A stretch of 64,000 nt of DNA from Coccinella septempunctata (taxonomy: Eukaryota > Arthropoda > Insecta > Coleoptera > Coccinellidae), in contig NC_058189.1 in the NCBI RefSeq assembly GCF_907165205.1, positions 49,998,270 through 50,062,269 of the forward strand, given 5' to 3'. Both the position numbers and the translations under genes were made by a program. The notes beneath the pieces are model-generated. The model was not told where the DNA came from, ran no database searches, and saw only the letters and a program-made list of their open reading frames with translations. How positions within the stretch are numbered: position 1 is the first letter of the stretch; every line of letters begins with the position of its first letter. This document shows positions 44,865-56,942 of this stretch, in pieces.

Positions 44865-45590
44865 GAACTGACCATTTTGTCAGCTTTTAACGAATATTTG
44901 TGATTTACTGATTTACACTTTAATTTTCGTAGTAAAAACAAATCTGCAGATATTTCAACACTATCGAACGAGTAGGTAGGTACATACTATTCTTCTTTGA
45001 TATTTTTTGGTTGACAAACTGTATTCACGAGAAGGGTATTTCAATAAAACACAGTTATTGATTGGCGAATTATCCAATATATTGAGTTGACCGAAACGGA
45101 CTTTTCACTGTAGTGGTGAAGAATATTTCGAAAAACAGACTCGAATAGATTTATGTATTTCTGTTTTTTAATACATGCTCACAATTCACATAACGTGTTT
45201 CCAATACAGTTCCTGTGATTCAATATTGCTGAAGTTGCCATAAAACTGTTAGCTGCAATCCGTCCCGACAGTTCATCTGAGATTTCGTTTTGTCTCTAAC
45301 AACAAAGGGTGAAAGTCCAACAACACCGAATTCTTAGCTGTAGTTGATTGACCAAACATAAAACTAAACGACATGCTAAAGAAATGAAAATTCTACAATC
45401 TTTCTCGACACTAAAAACTAACACATTTTTACACACCAATAATCGCTTATAAATAGGTACAGCACATTCGCAAGTCGTAGAAATGTATTCAAATTATTTG
45501 TAAATATCAATTAACAATGAGCTGTAAATTTCGAAACATAGCTCTACCTATACAGTGGGAAAAACAGTGCATACACCATGCTTATAGACA
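44865..45590 (+). repeat. R2a: copy of a repeat shared with 56943-58217
   Basis: It matches the reverse complement of 56960-58060, for example TTTGTCAGCT, CAATAAAACACAGTT, ATTTCTGTTT.TTAATACATG, and CAGTGGGAAAAA at the right. It lacks the Q insertion found in R2b. The ends are diverged. Confidence 0.65.
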
Positions 45591-45659
45591 TCTCAACCTA
45601 ATGACAGTGACAGTAATCTTAAACTGCTAACGTTGATTGAATACTTCAAACCAAAAATT

Positions 45660-45984
45660 CAAAAAATCCAACTCTTGAAACTAAGATATCGATTGAAACT
45701 AAGTTGGACGCTATCTAATAATCTAATGAATATTTCAACGTTTTGTAAGATAAAAATATTCTTCATATGTTCTCGAATAATGCGCCGTTTTCGGGTAATT
45801 TGATGTTAATAATTTAAAATATCTATGAAATTTGAAAAATTGGTCTGAATACAATTCTGTTTTGAATATCCACAGATGTGAAGTGTCACAGATTCAGCTA
45901 GTTATTCGGAAGGTAATTGTGTTTTTTCAGTGGTGGCACAACTCATTATGAAAACTCAAAATGGCTATATCTCTCACCCCGTAT
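45660..45984 (-). mobile_element. S5: copy of mariner-type MITE family S
   Basis: It contains GGACGCTATCTAAT twice-overlapped and ends CTCTCACCCCGTATA. The body matches S1 reversed, and the distal end is missing. Confidence 0.65.
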
Positions 45985-46768
45985 ATTCCGTTTCAAATAT
46001 GTAAGGTGAATCGCAAATGTCGGGCAATATTTTTTGGTATTATATACCTAACAACAAAAAATTAAACAAATAATTGAACTCACTCACTCACATAACTCAT
46101 GAGTGAAAATCAAGTCAATTCAAAAATCAAGTAGCCACTTTGAGTTATCAACCTATGTCCGAAACCGCTTGCCAGGTATACTACAACCATAATAAAGGGT
46201 TTAACAATAATCACTAAATAACTTCCGGAATCGTAAATATGATACATACAAGATATTGGGTATTTGAGGATGCCAAGACACGTTGTTTTCTTATGACCCC
46301 TTGATTTTTCGGATGCACTAAGGTTATCCTTAGTTATCAAGGATTGAGTTACTTTTTTGAGTATACAATAAGTCAATAAGTCTTTTTATCGAATGGCACA
46401 TCCTGAAATTTTTGTCTGTTTGATACTAAAGTCGATGGTCTTCTTGTTCATGGAAACATTTCAGGCCTGAAATAAATAGTTTTTGAAATTCATATGGCGA
46501 CAATGGACTTAGTGACATTTTCTGAAGAACATTGTCGAAAAATAGCAGTTTTTGTGGAACCACTTGTAGAGTTATTCAAAAAACCGAAGACAATTTGGAA
46601 ACCCTTCAAGAATACAATAAAAAAATCATACTTTTATCTCGAACGGTTAACAAGATCATCTCTAGTTATTATAATAAAACCATCATGACCATGAAATTTG
46701 TCGGATACAGTAGCCTACGTCTCGCGAAAAGGTACATAGATAAATTATGACAGTTGGGTATTTCATGT
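45985..46768. other. No gene recognised
   Basis: Three 64-88 codon frames (46110, 46494, 46532) show no domain, and two of them overlap in different frames. I see nothing to support. Confidence 0.4.
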
Positions 46769-48211
46769 ATACTCCATTCACTTTTATTTTAGCATTCGGT
46801 TGGCCATGAAATAATTTTCTCAAGTTTTTGTAAGGTTGGCACTTATGAAATGGCGTTAATGTCATAACGCCGTTGCCACGATTTATATATAAATTAATAT
46901 TACGAATATGCCGAAAGTGATCGAAAAAGAGAGAAGACAGAGTATCAGGAAGAGTTATTTAGAATTCAGGTCCCTTTATTCAAATAATAGGTAACCCTGA
47001 TATTCTAATATCTACAATATATCAGACGGTAGCGAACATATTCAATGTAATAGCGTTTTCTATTGTTAAAACTAGTGCAGTGCGAGTGCATATTTTGATG
47101 TCACTACAACCATTCCAATACCTCTGAAGCTAGTTTTACCACCGCAATTCGCTATAATAGCAAGTTTCTTTTGTAAAACTGGTGCGTATTGTTGAATGTT
47201 TCCACAATCAGAAAGAGTGTGAATGAAAAAGATGACAATGAATTTCCTTCTATTGGGAGACCCAAAAAAGTGGTTATAATATGCACTAACTTGTGGAGAG
47301 TTAATGTTCGTTATTTTCATTGGCTTAAGTTTGAATACGTTACATCAGTTGTAGATTTCAAAAATATTAACCCAAAGATGAAATGCATATGGTGCAGTGG
47401 TTGGGAATGGGTATCTCCCTAAGGAATTAACAGATAAGTACAAGAATGTTAAATTCTTCAACAAAAATCATCTTGCATAAATATGAGTGAAAGGAATTAA
47501 AGGAAGTTTCAAGTCAAGATGAATTTCACCTTTGAACAAAAATTTCACATGAATAAATAATTACAAGACAACTGGCGCGTATTTATGGCTGTTCATCTTA
47601 ATACATTATTGATATAATTAGGTATTTATTGGTACCTCACGACATTTACAATGTATAAGACAAGTCAAATGAAAAATAGAAATTTTCGGAAACTTATTCT
47701 ACGATGACATTCATCGAAAATCCTGAAGTAAACTTTTCGCATTAATTCACTCAAACATGAAACTCTCAAATGCCACCACTTTTTTGGGTCCCCCAATAGA
47801 AGGAAATTCTTTGTCATCCTCTTCATTCACAATCTTTTTGATTGTGCAAATATTCAGTTGAAATATAAGTCGTTTAGATTCAGATGAAACATTATATAAA
47901 TTCTCTTACATTGAATATGCTCGCTACCATCTGCTATATTGTAGATATTCTGAGATATAGAATATCAGGGTATAACTATTTGAATGAGCGGACCTGAATT
48001 CTAAATAGCACTTTCTGAATCCCTGTCTCTTTTTTCAATAATTTTCGGCATTTTCGTAATAAAAATTGATAGTTGACTGATTAGTTGTGGCAACGGCGTT
48101 ATGACTTTAACGACATTTCATGATTGCCAACCTTACTCCGTTCTAGTTACAAAAACTTGAGAAAATTATTTCATGGCCAACCGACTGCTAAAATAAATGT
48201 GAATGGAGTAT
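46769..48211. mobile_element. X-b: Tc1/mariner-type foldback element with long arms
   Basis: The ends TACTCCATTCACTTTTATTT and GAATGGAGTA are inverted. The arms of about 250-300 bases share CAACGGCGTTATGAC and the start of a transposase frame. Both arms carry the same N-terminal coding remnant in opposite directions: MPKVIEKERRQSIRKSYLEF at 46912 (plus) and MPKIIEK near 48050 (minus). The STIRK..GRPKK segment is at 47190-47275 (plus) and about 47850-47780 (minus). It therefore looks like two transposase 5' ends joined tail to tail. Confidence 0.75.
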
Positions 48212-48615
48212 ACCTACCTAGATTCAGAATAGGATATAAAAATTGGGTGTTGGAAAATTCGAAAATCAAGAACATTTCGGCAAAATGACAACGCTCCCGT
48301 TCATGAACAGGCACGTAAAACCTCATCACAGTATCACGTAATTAATTCAACATGCCAATCTGTTACCGATGAAATCGTTTCGAGCATTTTATTCTGATTG
48401 AATTCTCTATATCTCTATGGAACTCGTTGAATTTTTACTTTGATATACATGTGTTGGAATTTTACTGAAAACGTCAATGTGAGGATTAACTTTTTGAACT
48501 TGGAGATGAATGAATAATCCCTTGTACAATTACCTACCTCTTTCTCATCAAGTACGAATCGAAGCTGAATGTTACTAACTGACATTGGCAGTATTTGGCA
48601 TGTATTTGGTAACTA

Positions 48616-49800
48616 TACTTCATTCAACTTTATTTTAGCAGTCGGTTGGCCATGGAAATTTGACACATTTCACTCTGTATAGTACGAAAATGTGGGGTTA
48701 TGAAGCTTGTCAAAACATTTTTGGGTTTTAAATCAACGCTATGTTGCCCGTTCTACGTAAAAGTTTCTGTTATTACGTATTTTATCACAATGTCGAATCT
48801 CTTCGGAATTTATGTGACATAATTGAAGTTTATACAAACTGATTGAAGGCATACCAAATCCAGTTATTTGCATGGAAAATACAAGAGATCAGTATAATAT
48901 CATAATATGCACTAGATTGAGGAGAGTTAATGTTCGTTATCTTCTTTGGCTTACATCATTTGTAGATTTCAAAAATATTAACCCGAAGACGAAATGCATA
49001 TGATGCAGTGGTTGGCAATGGGTATCTCCCGAAGGAATTAACAGATGATTACAAGAATGTTAAATTCTTCAACAAAAATCATTTTGCATCAATATAAGTA
49101 AAAGGAATTAAAGGATATTTCAAGTCAAGATGAAATTCACCTTTGAACACAAATTTCACATGAATAAACAATTAACAGGACAACTGGCGCGTATTTGTGG
49201 CTATTCATCTTAATACATTGATGTAATTATAATATTTAGGAATTTATTAGTACCTTAAGACATTTACATTGTATAGGACAAGTCAAATGAAAAACAGAAA
49301 AATCCATTTTAGGGAACTCATTCTCCAATGACATTTATCGAAAATCCTGTAGTTAACTTTTCGCATTAATTCACTCAAACATAAAATTCTGCATGAAATG
49401 CCACCACTTTTTTGGGTCTCCCAATAGAAGGAAATTCTTTGTCATACTCTTCATTCACAATCTTTCTGATTGTGGAAATATTCAGCTGAAATATAAGTCG
49501 TTTAGATTCAGATGAAACATTATATAAATTCTCTTACCTTGAATATGTTCGCTACCGTCTGACGTATTGTGGATTTTAGAATATAACTATTTGAATGAGC
49601 GGACCTGAATTCTAAATAGCACTTCCTGAAACCTTGTCTCTTTTTTCAATCACTTTCGGCATTTTCGAATTTTCGTAATAAAAATTGATATTAGTTGTGG
49701 CAACGGCGTTATGACATTAACGACATTTCATGAGTGCCAACCTAACTTGAGAAAATTATTTCATGGCCAACCGACTGCTAAAATAAATTTGAATGATGTA
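48616..49800. mobile_element. X-c: Tc1/mariner-type foldback element
   Basis: The ends TACTTCATTCAACTTTATTT and TTTGAATGATGTA are inverted, and the subterminal GCAGTCGGTTGGCCATG is present. The minus frame near 49480-49400 again reads NISTIRKIVNEEYDKEF then SIGRPKK. 48722-48740 (GGGTTTTAAATCAACG) is the empty version of the site that Y2 occupies at 11221/13108. Confidence 0.75.
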
Positions 49801-50539
49801 TATATTGATTTATGAAGTGCCATTTCATTAGGCAATCAAATTGCTGTTATCTGTGATTGCTACGTCCGTATTTTGTAAGGAAAATTGGGTCTCTCCAGGT
49901 GCACTCCTTCCAAAGTTCATCGAGTAAATTGAAAACATAACAAAGAGGCATTCACTCTTTGATTATATCCCGAAATGCGATTGCTTCAGGTGGAGCTCCT
50001 CAGAGGTTTGCACAATGGACTTGCGGCGACCTCTGACCCCGCTAAATCAAATGAAAGAAAGGGTCATGAAACATTTCAATAAGAACGGCCAATTCTCTGG
50101 CTCCTACGTGATCTAGGAAGGTGAAGGAATTGATGTTTTCCACCGGGTTCTTGTTGGAGTAAAAATGCTATCCCATATCATCTGATTGAGCCGATTGGGC
50201 GTATTATTCGTTCTAGATGTCAAATGTTCAACACTATGTGAATCTGAAGGCGGGAATACCAATGAGGCAGGAGGCAGAAGGTTTGTACGCTTTTTCACCC
50301 AATTCATGAAGAATGTGGTACATTATCAATATTTCCATCTAAGAATATCTTAAGATAGTTTTTGTTTTCGTTCAAAATATTAAGTGAATGTCACATACAA
50401 AGTTGGTATCTAGGAAATGTAATGTCAAAATAATTCTTTTTTTTAAATAATTGAATTAATTTTTTTTTAATTAATATTTTATATTATTGCTGAAAACTTG
50501 TGGTTTCTTGTAATAATTATTTTCGCTCAGTAACTTGGT
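49801..50539. other. No recognised gene
   Basis: 49860-50130 is slightly GC-richer and reads as a decayed sequence of unknown origin. No domain or inverted ends are visible. Confidence 0.35.
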
Positions 50540-51060
50540 GGATTCCAATTCAACAACTTCAAGTCATCATCGAAGCAGAGCCTCCCACAAATGATCAACT
50601 CAAGTAGATAATATAATTTATGAATAATATGAACAAAAGTGGTCCAAGATTAGAACCCTGCGGTATACCTGAAGCTAGGAAGTGTAACCATTACAGCTGA
50701 CCAAATGATTCCGTTTGGACAGATATGAATCCAAGAGTCTAATTGCTGCATCATACAAACGGGGATTGGATAAATTGTACAATAAAATATCATGCGGATT
50801 TCTATCGAAAGCTTTAGCATAATCAGTATAAATGACATCAACCTGGACCTTGTCATCCAATACCTCTGAAATAAACTGTGTGAAAGTCACAAGGTTGGTT
50901 ATTGTTGATCTTTTACAAAACAAAACCTGAAAGAGTGATAGAAAGGATTGCAAAGAACCAATTATTCATTTGTATAGGACAATCTCGAAAATCTTGGTGA
51001 AGTTACTCAATATAGATTTAGGCCTGTAATTGTCAACAACTAGATTTGTGGATAGGATAT
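50540..51060 (-). pseudogene. CR1-like reverse transcriptase fragment
   Basis: Minus-strand pieces in order: DNYRPKSILSNFTKIFE (about 51035-50985), then KRSTITNLVTFTQFISEVL and VQVDVIYTDYAKAFDRNPHD (50920-50820), then a GSNLGPLLFILFIN box near 50660. A degraded active-site box (FDDD) lies near 50560. These are the RT motifs of the family at 16.9-19.9 kb. Frameshifts and a stop near 50965 show it is dead. Both ends are missing. Confidence 0.8.
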
Positions 51061-51098
51061 ATTTTAGCAATATTCTAACTAATATGAATTAAACATGT

Positions 51099-51294
51099 TT
51101 GCACCGACTTATTTCAGACAAGATTAACCTTAATTCGGTGATTGTCACGGTAACTGCTATAGAAAGCGGAGAAATAATCAAGTATTAGCGTTAATCTCTC
51201 CTTAAATAAGTCGGTGCACACGGCTGTTGTGTATTACAAAAATGCCGAAAGTTATTAATAAGAGAGTAGGTATCAAGTGCTATTTATAATTTAT
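51099..51294 (+). mobile_element. Small foldback next to an X-like transposase start
   Basis: GCACCGACTTATTT (51101) and AAATAAGTCGGTGC (51206) are inverted, about 30-base arms. At 51241 a frame starts MPKVINKRV and soon stops. The MPKVI start resembles the X family start, but the termini differ, so this may be a sister family. Confidence 0.5.
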
Positions 51295-52253
51295 TTATTT
51301 ATTTATTTATTCATTATGCTTCGCATAATTTATGAACGGTACAACCCATTTGACACATAATATAGAGAATACATTGGTTTTCAGCACATTTCTGACAAGT
51401 TCGAAAGTACTTTTGTGAAATATCATAGTTACTAAATGTATCGAGATCAATTGAATTGCTTTCCACTATAGTAGAGTCATTCGGTGCAACTGTGCACACG
51501 TTTGCCTTTCAAACCATACTCTGTTTCAAATGTTGAAGCTAGGAAAATTGAAACATATTCATAATATAGAGCATTTTCTAATCTATAAAAAAACATCAAA
51601 AAGAAAACAAACAAAAGCGTTTTTTTTTCTGCAGAAGAAAATTTAATAGTGAAAGTCGGAATGCGTTCACATGCCCCTTATTGAGGGTAAGTGTGCGCAC
51701 CCTGACGGGGTAAGTTAACGCATTGCTTAGTGAACCACACAATCAAAACAAATTACAAAATCATGTCAAAATGTTACAATATTAGAAAAATTGTGTTTAT
51801 AATCAATACAGTAACGCCTTTTTACAAGCAGTGCATTATTGTTCATACCACCATTCCTGGTAAACACAACACTTGATACATTCCTCTGTTGGTAGCTCTT
51901 CATATTTTTCTATACAAATAGGATAATATTGATCGAGTTTTAATCAAGAAAATCAACAATGTCGTCATTTGTTCCTCATTGAACTTATCCCCATATAATG
52001 AATTTATGCGCAAACTTACCCGCGCCAAAATGTGAATTGATGTTCTTATAGAGTTCAGCAGCTAACAAAACCTAAAAATTTTTATTATATATTTAGAATA
52101 ATATGCGCATGATCGAATAAAATATTGTTTAACACAATCGGACTCGGAACTTGGACCTGCCAGAATTTGCAGAGATGCTAAAAATTAACAAGAGAACTAG
52201 TAAATTTGATTGATTGTAAATAAAAAGTTAACGAAACGTCGCACGGCGCAGTC
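51295..52253. other. No gene recognised
   Basis: It begins with ATTTATTTATTTATTT-type simple repeat (about 51290-51312). Otherwise AT-rich with no supported feature. Confidence 0.4.
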
Positions 52254-52915
52254 TACTAAATCTTAGAATATAGAATAACAGGAAGGAGCATATTGCTCAT
52301 TTCAATTTGACCGGAATAGAGGAGAAATATGGCCGACACATATTTCCGTTTCAACAGTGGCGTAGGACAATGAAGTTTCCAAAAAACTAACTTCAATAGT
52401 CAGTTGATTCTGATTAATCAAAAAAATTAGGAAAGCACTGACGTTGAGTCAGAAGCTTTTTCACGCTCGTTCAAATTGATAATCAAAGCGGAAATTCACC
52501 CCGCCTAACACTGCCTGGCTATATACTTAATGGTATTAAGGTCTATGACTTAACATCACCTACGCCCATGGAGTGTTATTGTCATGGGATAACCTTGTTA
52601 TGTCATGAAATTCAGAAACTCATAATTATTACCTGATATTCAGCTTAAAAAAATCACCTACCTATGAATTATTCACGCTAAAATATCCAAAATCCCTATT
52701 TCTAACAAATTTCAAGAATCCAAATTACCAAAATTAAGTTAAAACATCACTTTGTTAATTTGGCCACAGATAACAGAATCATTTGAATTCCAAGTCTGCC
52801 ACTTTTCAAATTAGAATTTGGAAGACCAATATGGCCGTTTCCGTCGCACAATTCCCTTCATTCCCTTTTATTCGAAAAAGCTCCTTCCAGATATTCTATG
52901 TTCTAAGTACTAAAT
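52254..52915. mobile_element. MITE with 8-bp target duplication (hAT- or P-type)
   Basis: TACTAAAT is repeated exactly at 52254-52261 and 52908-52915. The element between (52262-52907) has inverted ends CTTAGAATATAGAATA/TATTCTATGTTCTAAG, followed by GGAAGGAGC. An 8-bp duplication fits hAT or P elements. No transposase remains. Confidence 0.75.
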
Positions 52916-54542
52916 AAATAATTTGGCGATTATGCGCCTTTGCTTCATCCAAAGGAACCCCTCGTTCATAGATTTCATAGTCGAGCGCTCAGTTACCCCG
53001 AATGACTCTATAATGGAAATATAAATCATGAACAGTCAAATAAACGTTTTGTGAAAAGTTTGATGAATTCCATCTCATATTGTGAAGTCTCAATCACTGA
53101 GGTAAAATCAATAGGTACTTTTCGAAAAAATACACATTTACCCTCTGCGCTCAGTTACCCCGAATGACTCTACTTGTTCATCAAGTACATCAATTTAAAT
53201 TCGATTTTGGACTTTTAGATAACTTGCCAATTGTCCGATATGGGTACAGGAATTTCCAACAAGATTATGCCAGAGCACAGAAGCTGCACCTCAGTTAAAA
53301 TATGTTTTCCGGGATCGGCTCTTTACTATCATTTAGGGACATGAATTTCCCAGTAATTTTTTTATTCTGGATGATTTTCGTTAGGCCTCATTTGAATGAT
53401 CAATTTTTTTGATATCTTCCCCTGATCTAAATCGACTGGAGGAATTCGATAGTCAAAAATCATAAGCTATCAAGTATCAACAATTATCCTTTCCTTCAAA
53501 TAGGTAGGTAATGTTTTTTGATTAATCGGAAAACCGATTCTGAAATATTTATTGGGCTATTATCGCATGCCATAATCGTAAAGTATAGACAAAAACAGTA
53601 ATAGGTAGATTTCGTTGCTGAATTTTGTAATGTTCCATGTGACACTTATAAAATAAGTCGATATATTTCCCAAGACCACCATTGATTCAAAATATGTAAT
53701 ATATAAGATGAGAAATACGTCATCAAAAAAAGAAGACTCACTAATGAAATAGAGATTTGAGAATCCTAACCCTGAGTGTAGAGTGTAGAAAAACTCGAAT
53801 CTCCTAAGATAACTCCTTCAAATGTGAAATTTTGTTTTCAGTTAGATTTCTCTTCGTATTCAGTTGTGAAAATCTTTCAAAGTATTTTCTAATCGCTTCA
53901 AATTTAATGGGTTCTTGTATTCTAGGGTTTTAGTGTTAGAACTCAACTCAATGCTCGACACACATCTTCATACGAATTTGGATTAGAGCACCAAATGAAA
54001 TAACGAAATGAATATTTGAATTAATCCTTCATAAAATATGCATTTGGAGTTTCTCCCTCACTTTGCTCACGTATTTTTCACGTGAAGGAAAAATGTTACA
54101 ACAGTTCGATGAGACCAAGAAGCGAGATTTTTTTCAATCGTTCGGATTAATTACCTTTGGCAATAACTGTTGGGTCTATCATCTATCACACCGTTCATGT
54201 GACGTCCGCACGTTCACGTAAATTCATGGAGTATGTTTGTGTCACAGATCGCGATGAACTCGAAGTGGATTCAGATCAACTGTTGCATACGTGCATCGAA
54301 GCTTAAAGCTCTCTTGACCAACCCCGATAACACATGTCCAAAATCAGCCCTGTTTACATTCAGTCCAGGTACCCCAAGACATGATGACTTAACGGTAAAT
54401 ATTGGATCGAGGTAGATATTTCACCGAATTGATCCTAGTCAAATACAGTTCACCTGTTTTCCGGAATCTGATCGAGGGGTGTAATAAATCCCATATAGTT
54501 GCAAATCTTATGCCTTCCATATACCTATGGAGAAAGTTTTGT
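52916..54542. other. Mostly featureless; one 26-bp direct repeat
   Basis: 52985-53010 and 53147-53172 are identical (core CAGTTACCCCGAATGACTC), 162 bases apart. I see no genes in the rest. Confidence 0.5.
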
Positions 54543-55412
54543 GGTAAGGGAGATCGGGGATAGTTGACCAACTTTTAGCTGAAAGGCTTCTATTTTAATT
54601 TCTTAAGAGTATATTAATTTAAAAACGGGTTCAGATAATAGATTGACTATTAACCTTTGGAAAAAATTGACAGAAAGCACGTTATTCATTATGGTATAGA
54701 GTGCCAGTTCTTGTATAATTGGAAAAACTAGTCAACCTACCCCATGCCTGGGGTAAGTTGACCTATGAAGTTATAAGGGCCAAATATATGAGGAAATAGG
54801 ATGAAAGACACTAAAAGATAGGTGCCTTGCTAATTTCTTTTTATTGAAATCAATAGACAATTTTCTGCCACTTTCATTGAACACAATAAACTTTAAATGA
54901 AAATGAACAATCCGACGTTTGAAAACAACGCAATTTGAGTACCTGAAGAACAAACAAGGTAAACAAAGTAGTTATTGAGTATTTAAAACAAAACGAAGGA
55001 AATTTGCATGACTATTATGTCATACATAAGTCTATCAGCCCCGAATAAACTTTAAATTTGTAATCTCTTGCCAAAATCTCAAAACTGTGAGGAAATCAAA
55101 TAGAATTATACATAAAAGAAAGAACATGAATCAAACAATCGATATAAGTGCTTTGACGATCAATAACCACGAATAAATAGGTATTATTAAAAATATCACT
55201 AGGACCAAAATAATTACCTATAAGTGTGGTTTTTCAATACTGAGTTCTTTCTCTAAAACTTTTTGCGTGCGCGATGCCGCGTTCCCGGTGACTAAGCAGG
55301 AGGAGGTGACGCACTTTTGTGCCTCACTGATTGGCTCAAGTCTATTGCGTCGGACGAGTTTTTGAGAGTTAGTCAACCTACCCCTATAGATAACCATCCC
55401 CGGTCTCCCCTA
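54543..55412. mobile_element. 0.87-kb element with GGGAGAYCGGGGAT inverted ends
   Basis: The left GGGAGATCGGGGATAGTTGAC and right ATAACCATCCCCGGTCTCCC are inverted. The interior repeats the theme (CAACCTACCCCATGCC next to TGGGGTAAGTTGACC at 54733-54765; AGTCAACCTACCCC at 55372). The repeated GTTGAC/TACCCC units look like subterminal binding sites. Superfamily not determined. Confidence 0.6.
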
Positions 55413-55606
55413 CACCTAATAAAGTGATAAATATTTCCCAAAAAAAAAGATGGACGATTTCAGAATCGTTTGCCAAATTTGTGAATATTCGACTACACTC
55501 TTTCAATGGAAACGTATTGTTTTTCAATTATATTTGTGCCTTTCGGCTGCTTTAAGCATTTTTCAATTATTGGAATGTCGCGGGCTCTCAAATCCAATTG
55601 ATATGA

Positions 55607-56068
55607 AATAGTTATTTTCCTATCAAGTGCGGAAAGTGATACTTGCCCGCACGAAACTGCCGTTGCCCGAACGATGTGAAGCAGAGTCGGGTAAGCAGTT
55701 GAGTGCGGGCAAGACACTTTACGCAAGAGTTAGGAACAATATTTTTTCTACAAGCGCTTGAAATATATAAATGTATCCATTTCACGAAACAGATCATATC
55801 TCATTTGATTAATTCATATATAATGACAGATGTAATTCTGCATGTCATTACTATGGGTTTCTCATCGTTGACGTTCTATGCATAGAAACATGATAGAATT
55901 TAATTTACTCTATAATATTTGCGTGCGGGAAAAACCCCTGCTAATCCATTCCCGCACGCAAATGCGTGCGGGAAAGAAATAGCAGGCGTTTTTGCCGCAC
56001 GTTTTGGGAAAGTGACTCTTTGCAACTTGGAATGCGTGCGGGAAAAAGGTTGAACGCGCACGCTTGTA
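55607..56068 (+). repeat. Q1: CCCGCAC-rich repeat, 462 bp
   Basis: It is nearly identical to Q2 (57377-57838, inverted). It contains about six CCCGCAC/GTGCGGG motifs, including a tight palindrome CCCGCACGCA-AATGCGTGCGGG. A 60-codon frame is conserved in both copies, but their near identity makes that uninformative. It sits inside P. Confidence 0.75.
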
Positions 56069-56150
56069 GAAAAAAAAATTATTGTATTTTCAAGGTAAAT
56101 TTTGACATTATTCAGGCGTTTTTTTTTGGTGGTTTCATCCATAGAATAAT

Positions 56151-56242
56151 AATTTATTTATTATTAGACTATGGTTTCATCACATAACAAATTAAAGTTG
56201 AAGCGTTGTGTGATGAAACCATAGTCTAATAATAAATAAATT
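56151..56242. repeat. Perfect hairpin, 34-bp arms, centre of P
   Basis: 56151-56184 and 56209-56242 are exact inverted copies (core TAGACTATGGTTTCATCAC) around a 24-base loop. Confidence 0.85.
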
Positions 56243-56466
56243 ACTAGTCAATGGATGACACCGTAAATATAATGCCCTAAACACGAAAAAAACGCCTGAA
56301 TAATGTCAAAACTTACCTTGAAAATATAATATAAATTTTCTTTCATATCACTTGTATTTGAGAGCCAGTGACATTCCAAGGATTGTAAGACCCTCAAATC
56401 AACTGAAAGGCACAAATATAGTTGAAAAAAAAAAGTTTTCATTGTAAGAATGTGTAGTCGAATATT

Positions 56467-56942
56467 TACAAGGTTGGATAACGTTTCTGAACTCGTCCAT
56501 TGAATGCCTAGAGAAACCTCATATCATATCATTAATAATTAATAGGATGTATGTATATCACTTTTCACTTGAAAATGGCCGCCTCAGCTAGGATACAAGA
56601 GTCCCAGTCTTCTCAAGACTTTTCGAAAATATCGAGGAATTACTTGTTTTATTTGCAAAACATGTAACGCCCTCTAATCTTGGAATCGAATCATTTCCGG
56701 ATAAAATAGAAATCACGGAGAGAATATTTAGTATTCATGGCCAATAAAATTGCGGTAACTCATTTATTGTAGATATTACAAATACTTCGTCGTGCACCAA
56801 AATGGAGAGGAGAAAGTGAGTGCTCGTTTTTTCAAAATACATAGTAGCTTATTTCCAAGGTTGAAATGTTTTGCTCAATGGTTGTAAATAAGATGTCTAA
56901 AACTCTGGTGTATTCACTGATTCGATTTTGTTTTTAATTTCG
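56467..56942. other. No gene or repeat recognised
   Basis: AT-rich gap between P and R2b; nothing supported. Confidence 0.4.

Larger units (their letters stand above)
55483..56466. repeat. P: palindromic element interrupted by Q1
   Basis: AATATTCGACTACA at 55483 is mirrored by TGTAGTCGAATATT at 56453-56466. Inner arms also mirror (TATTTGTGCCTTTC; TCAAGGTAAATTTTGACATT). Without the 462-base Q1 in the left arm it would be about a 520-base palindrome. Confidence 0.65.

Noticed and set aside
55703..55885. 60-codon frame conserved in Q1 and Q2 as a gene
   Set aside because: The two copies are nearly identical DNA, so shared openness carries no evidence of selection.
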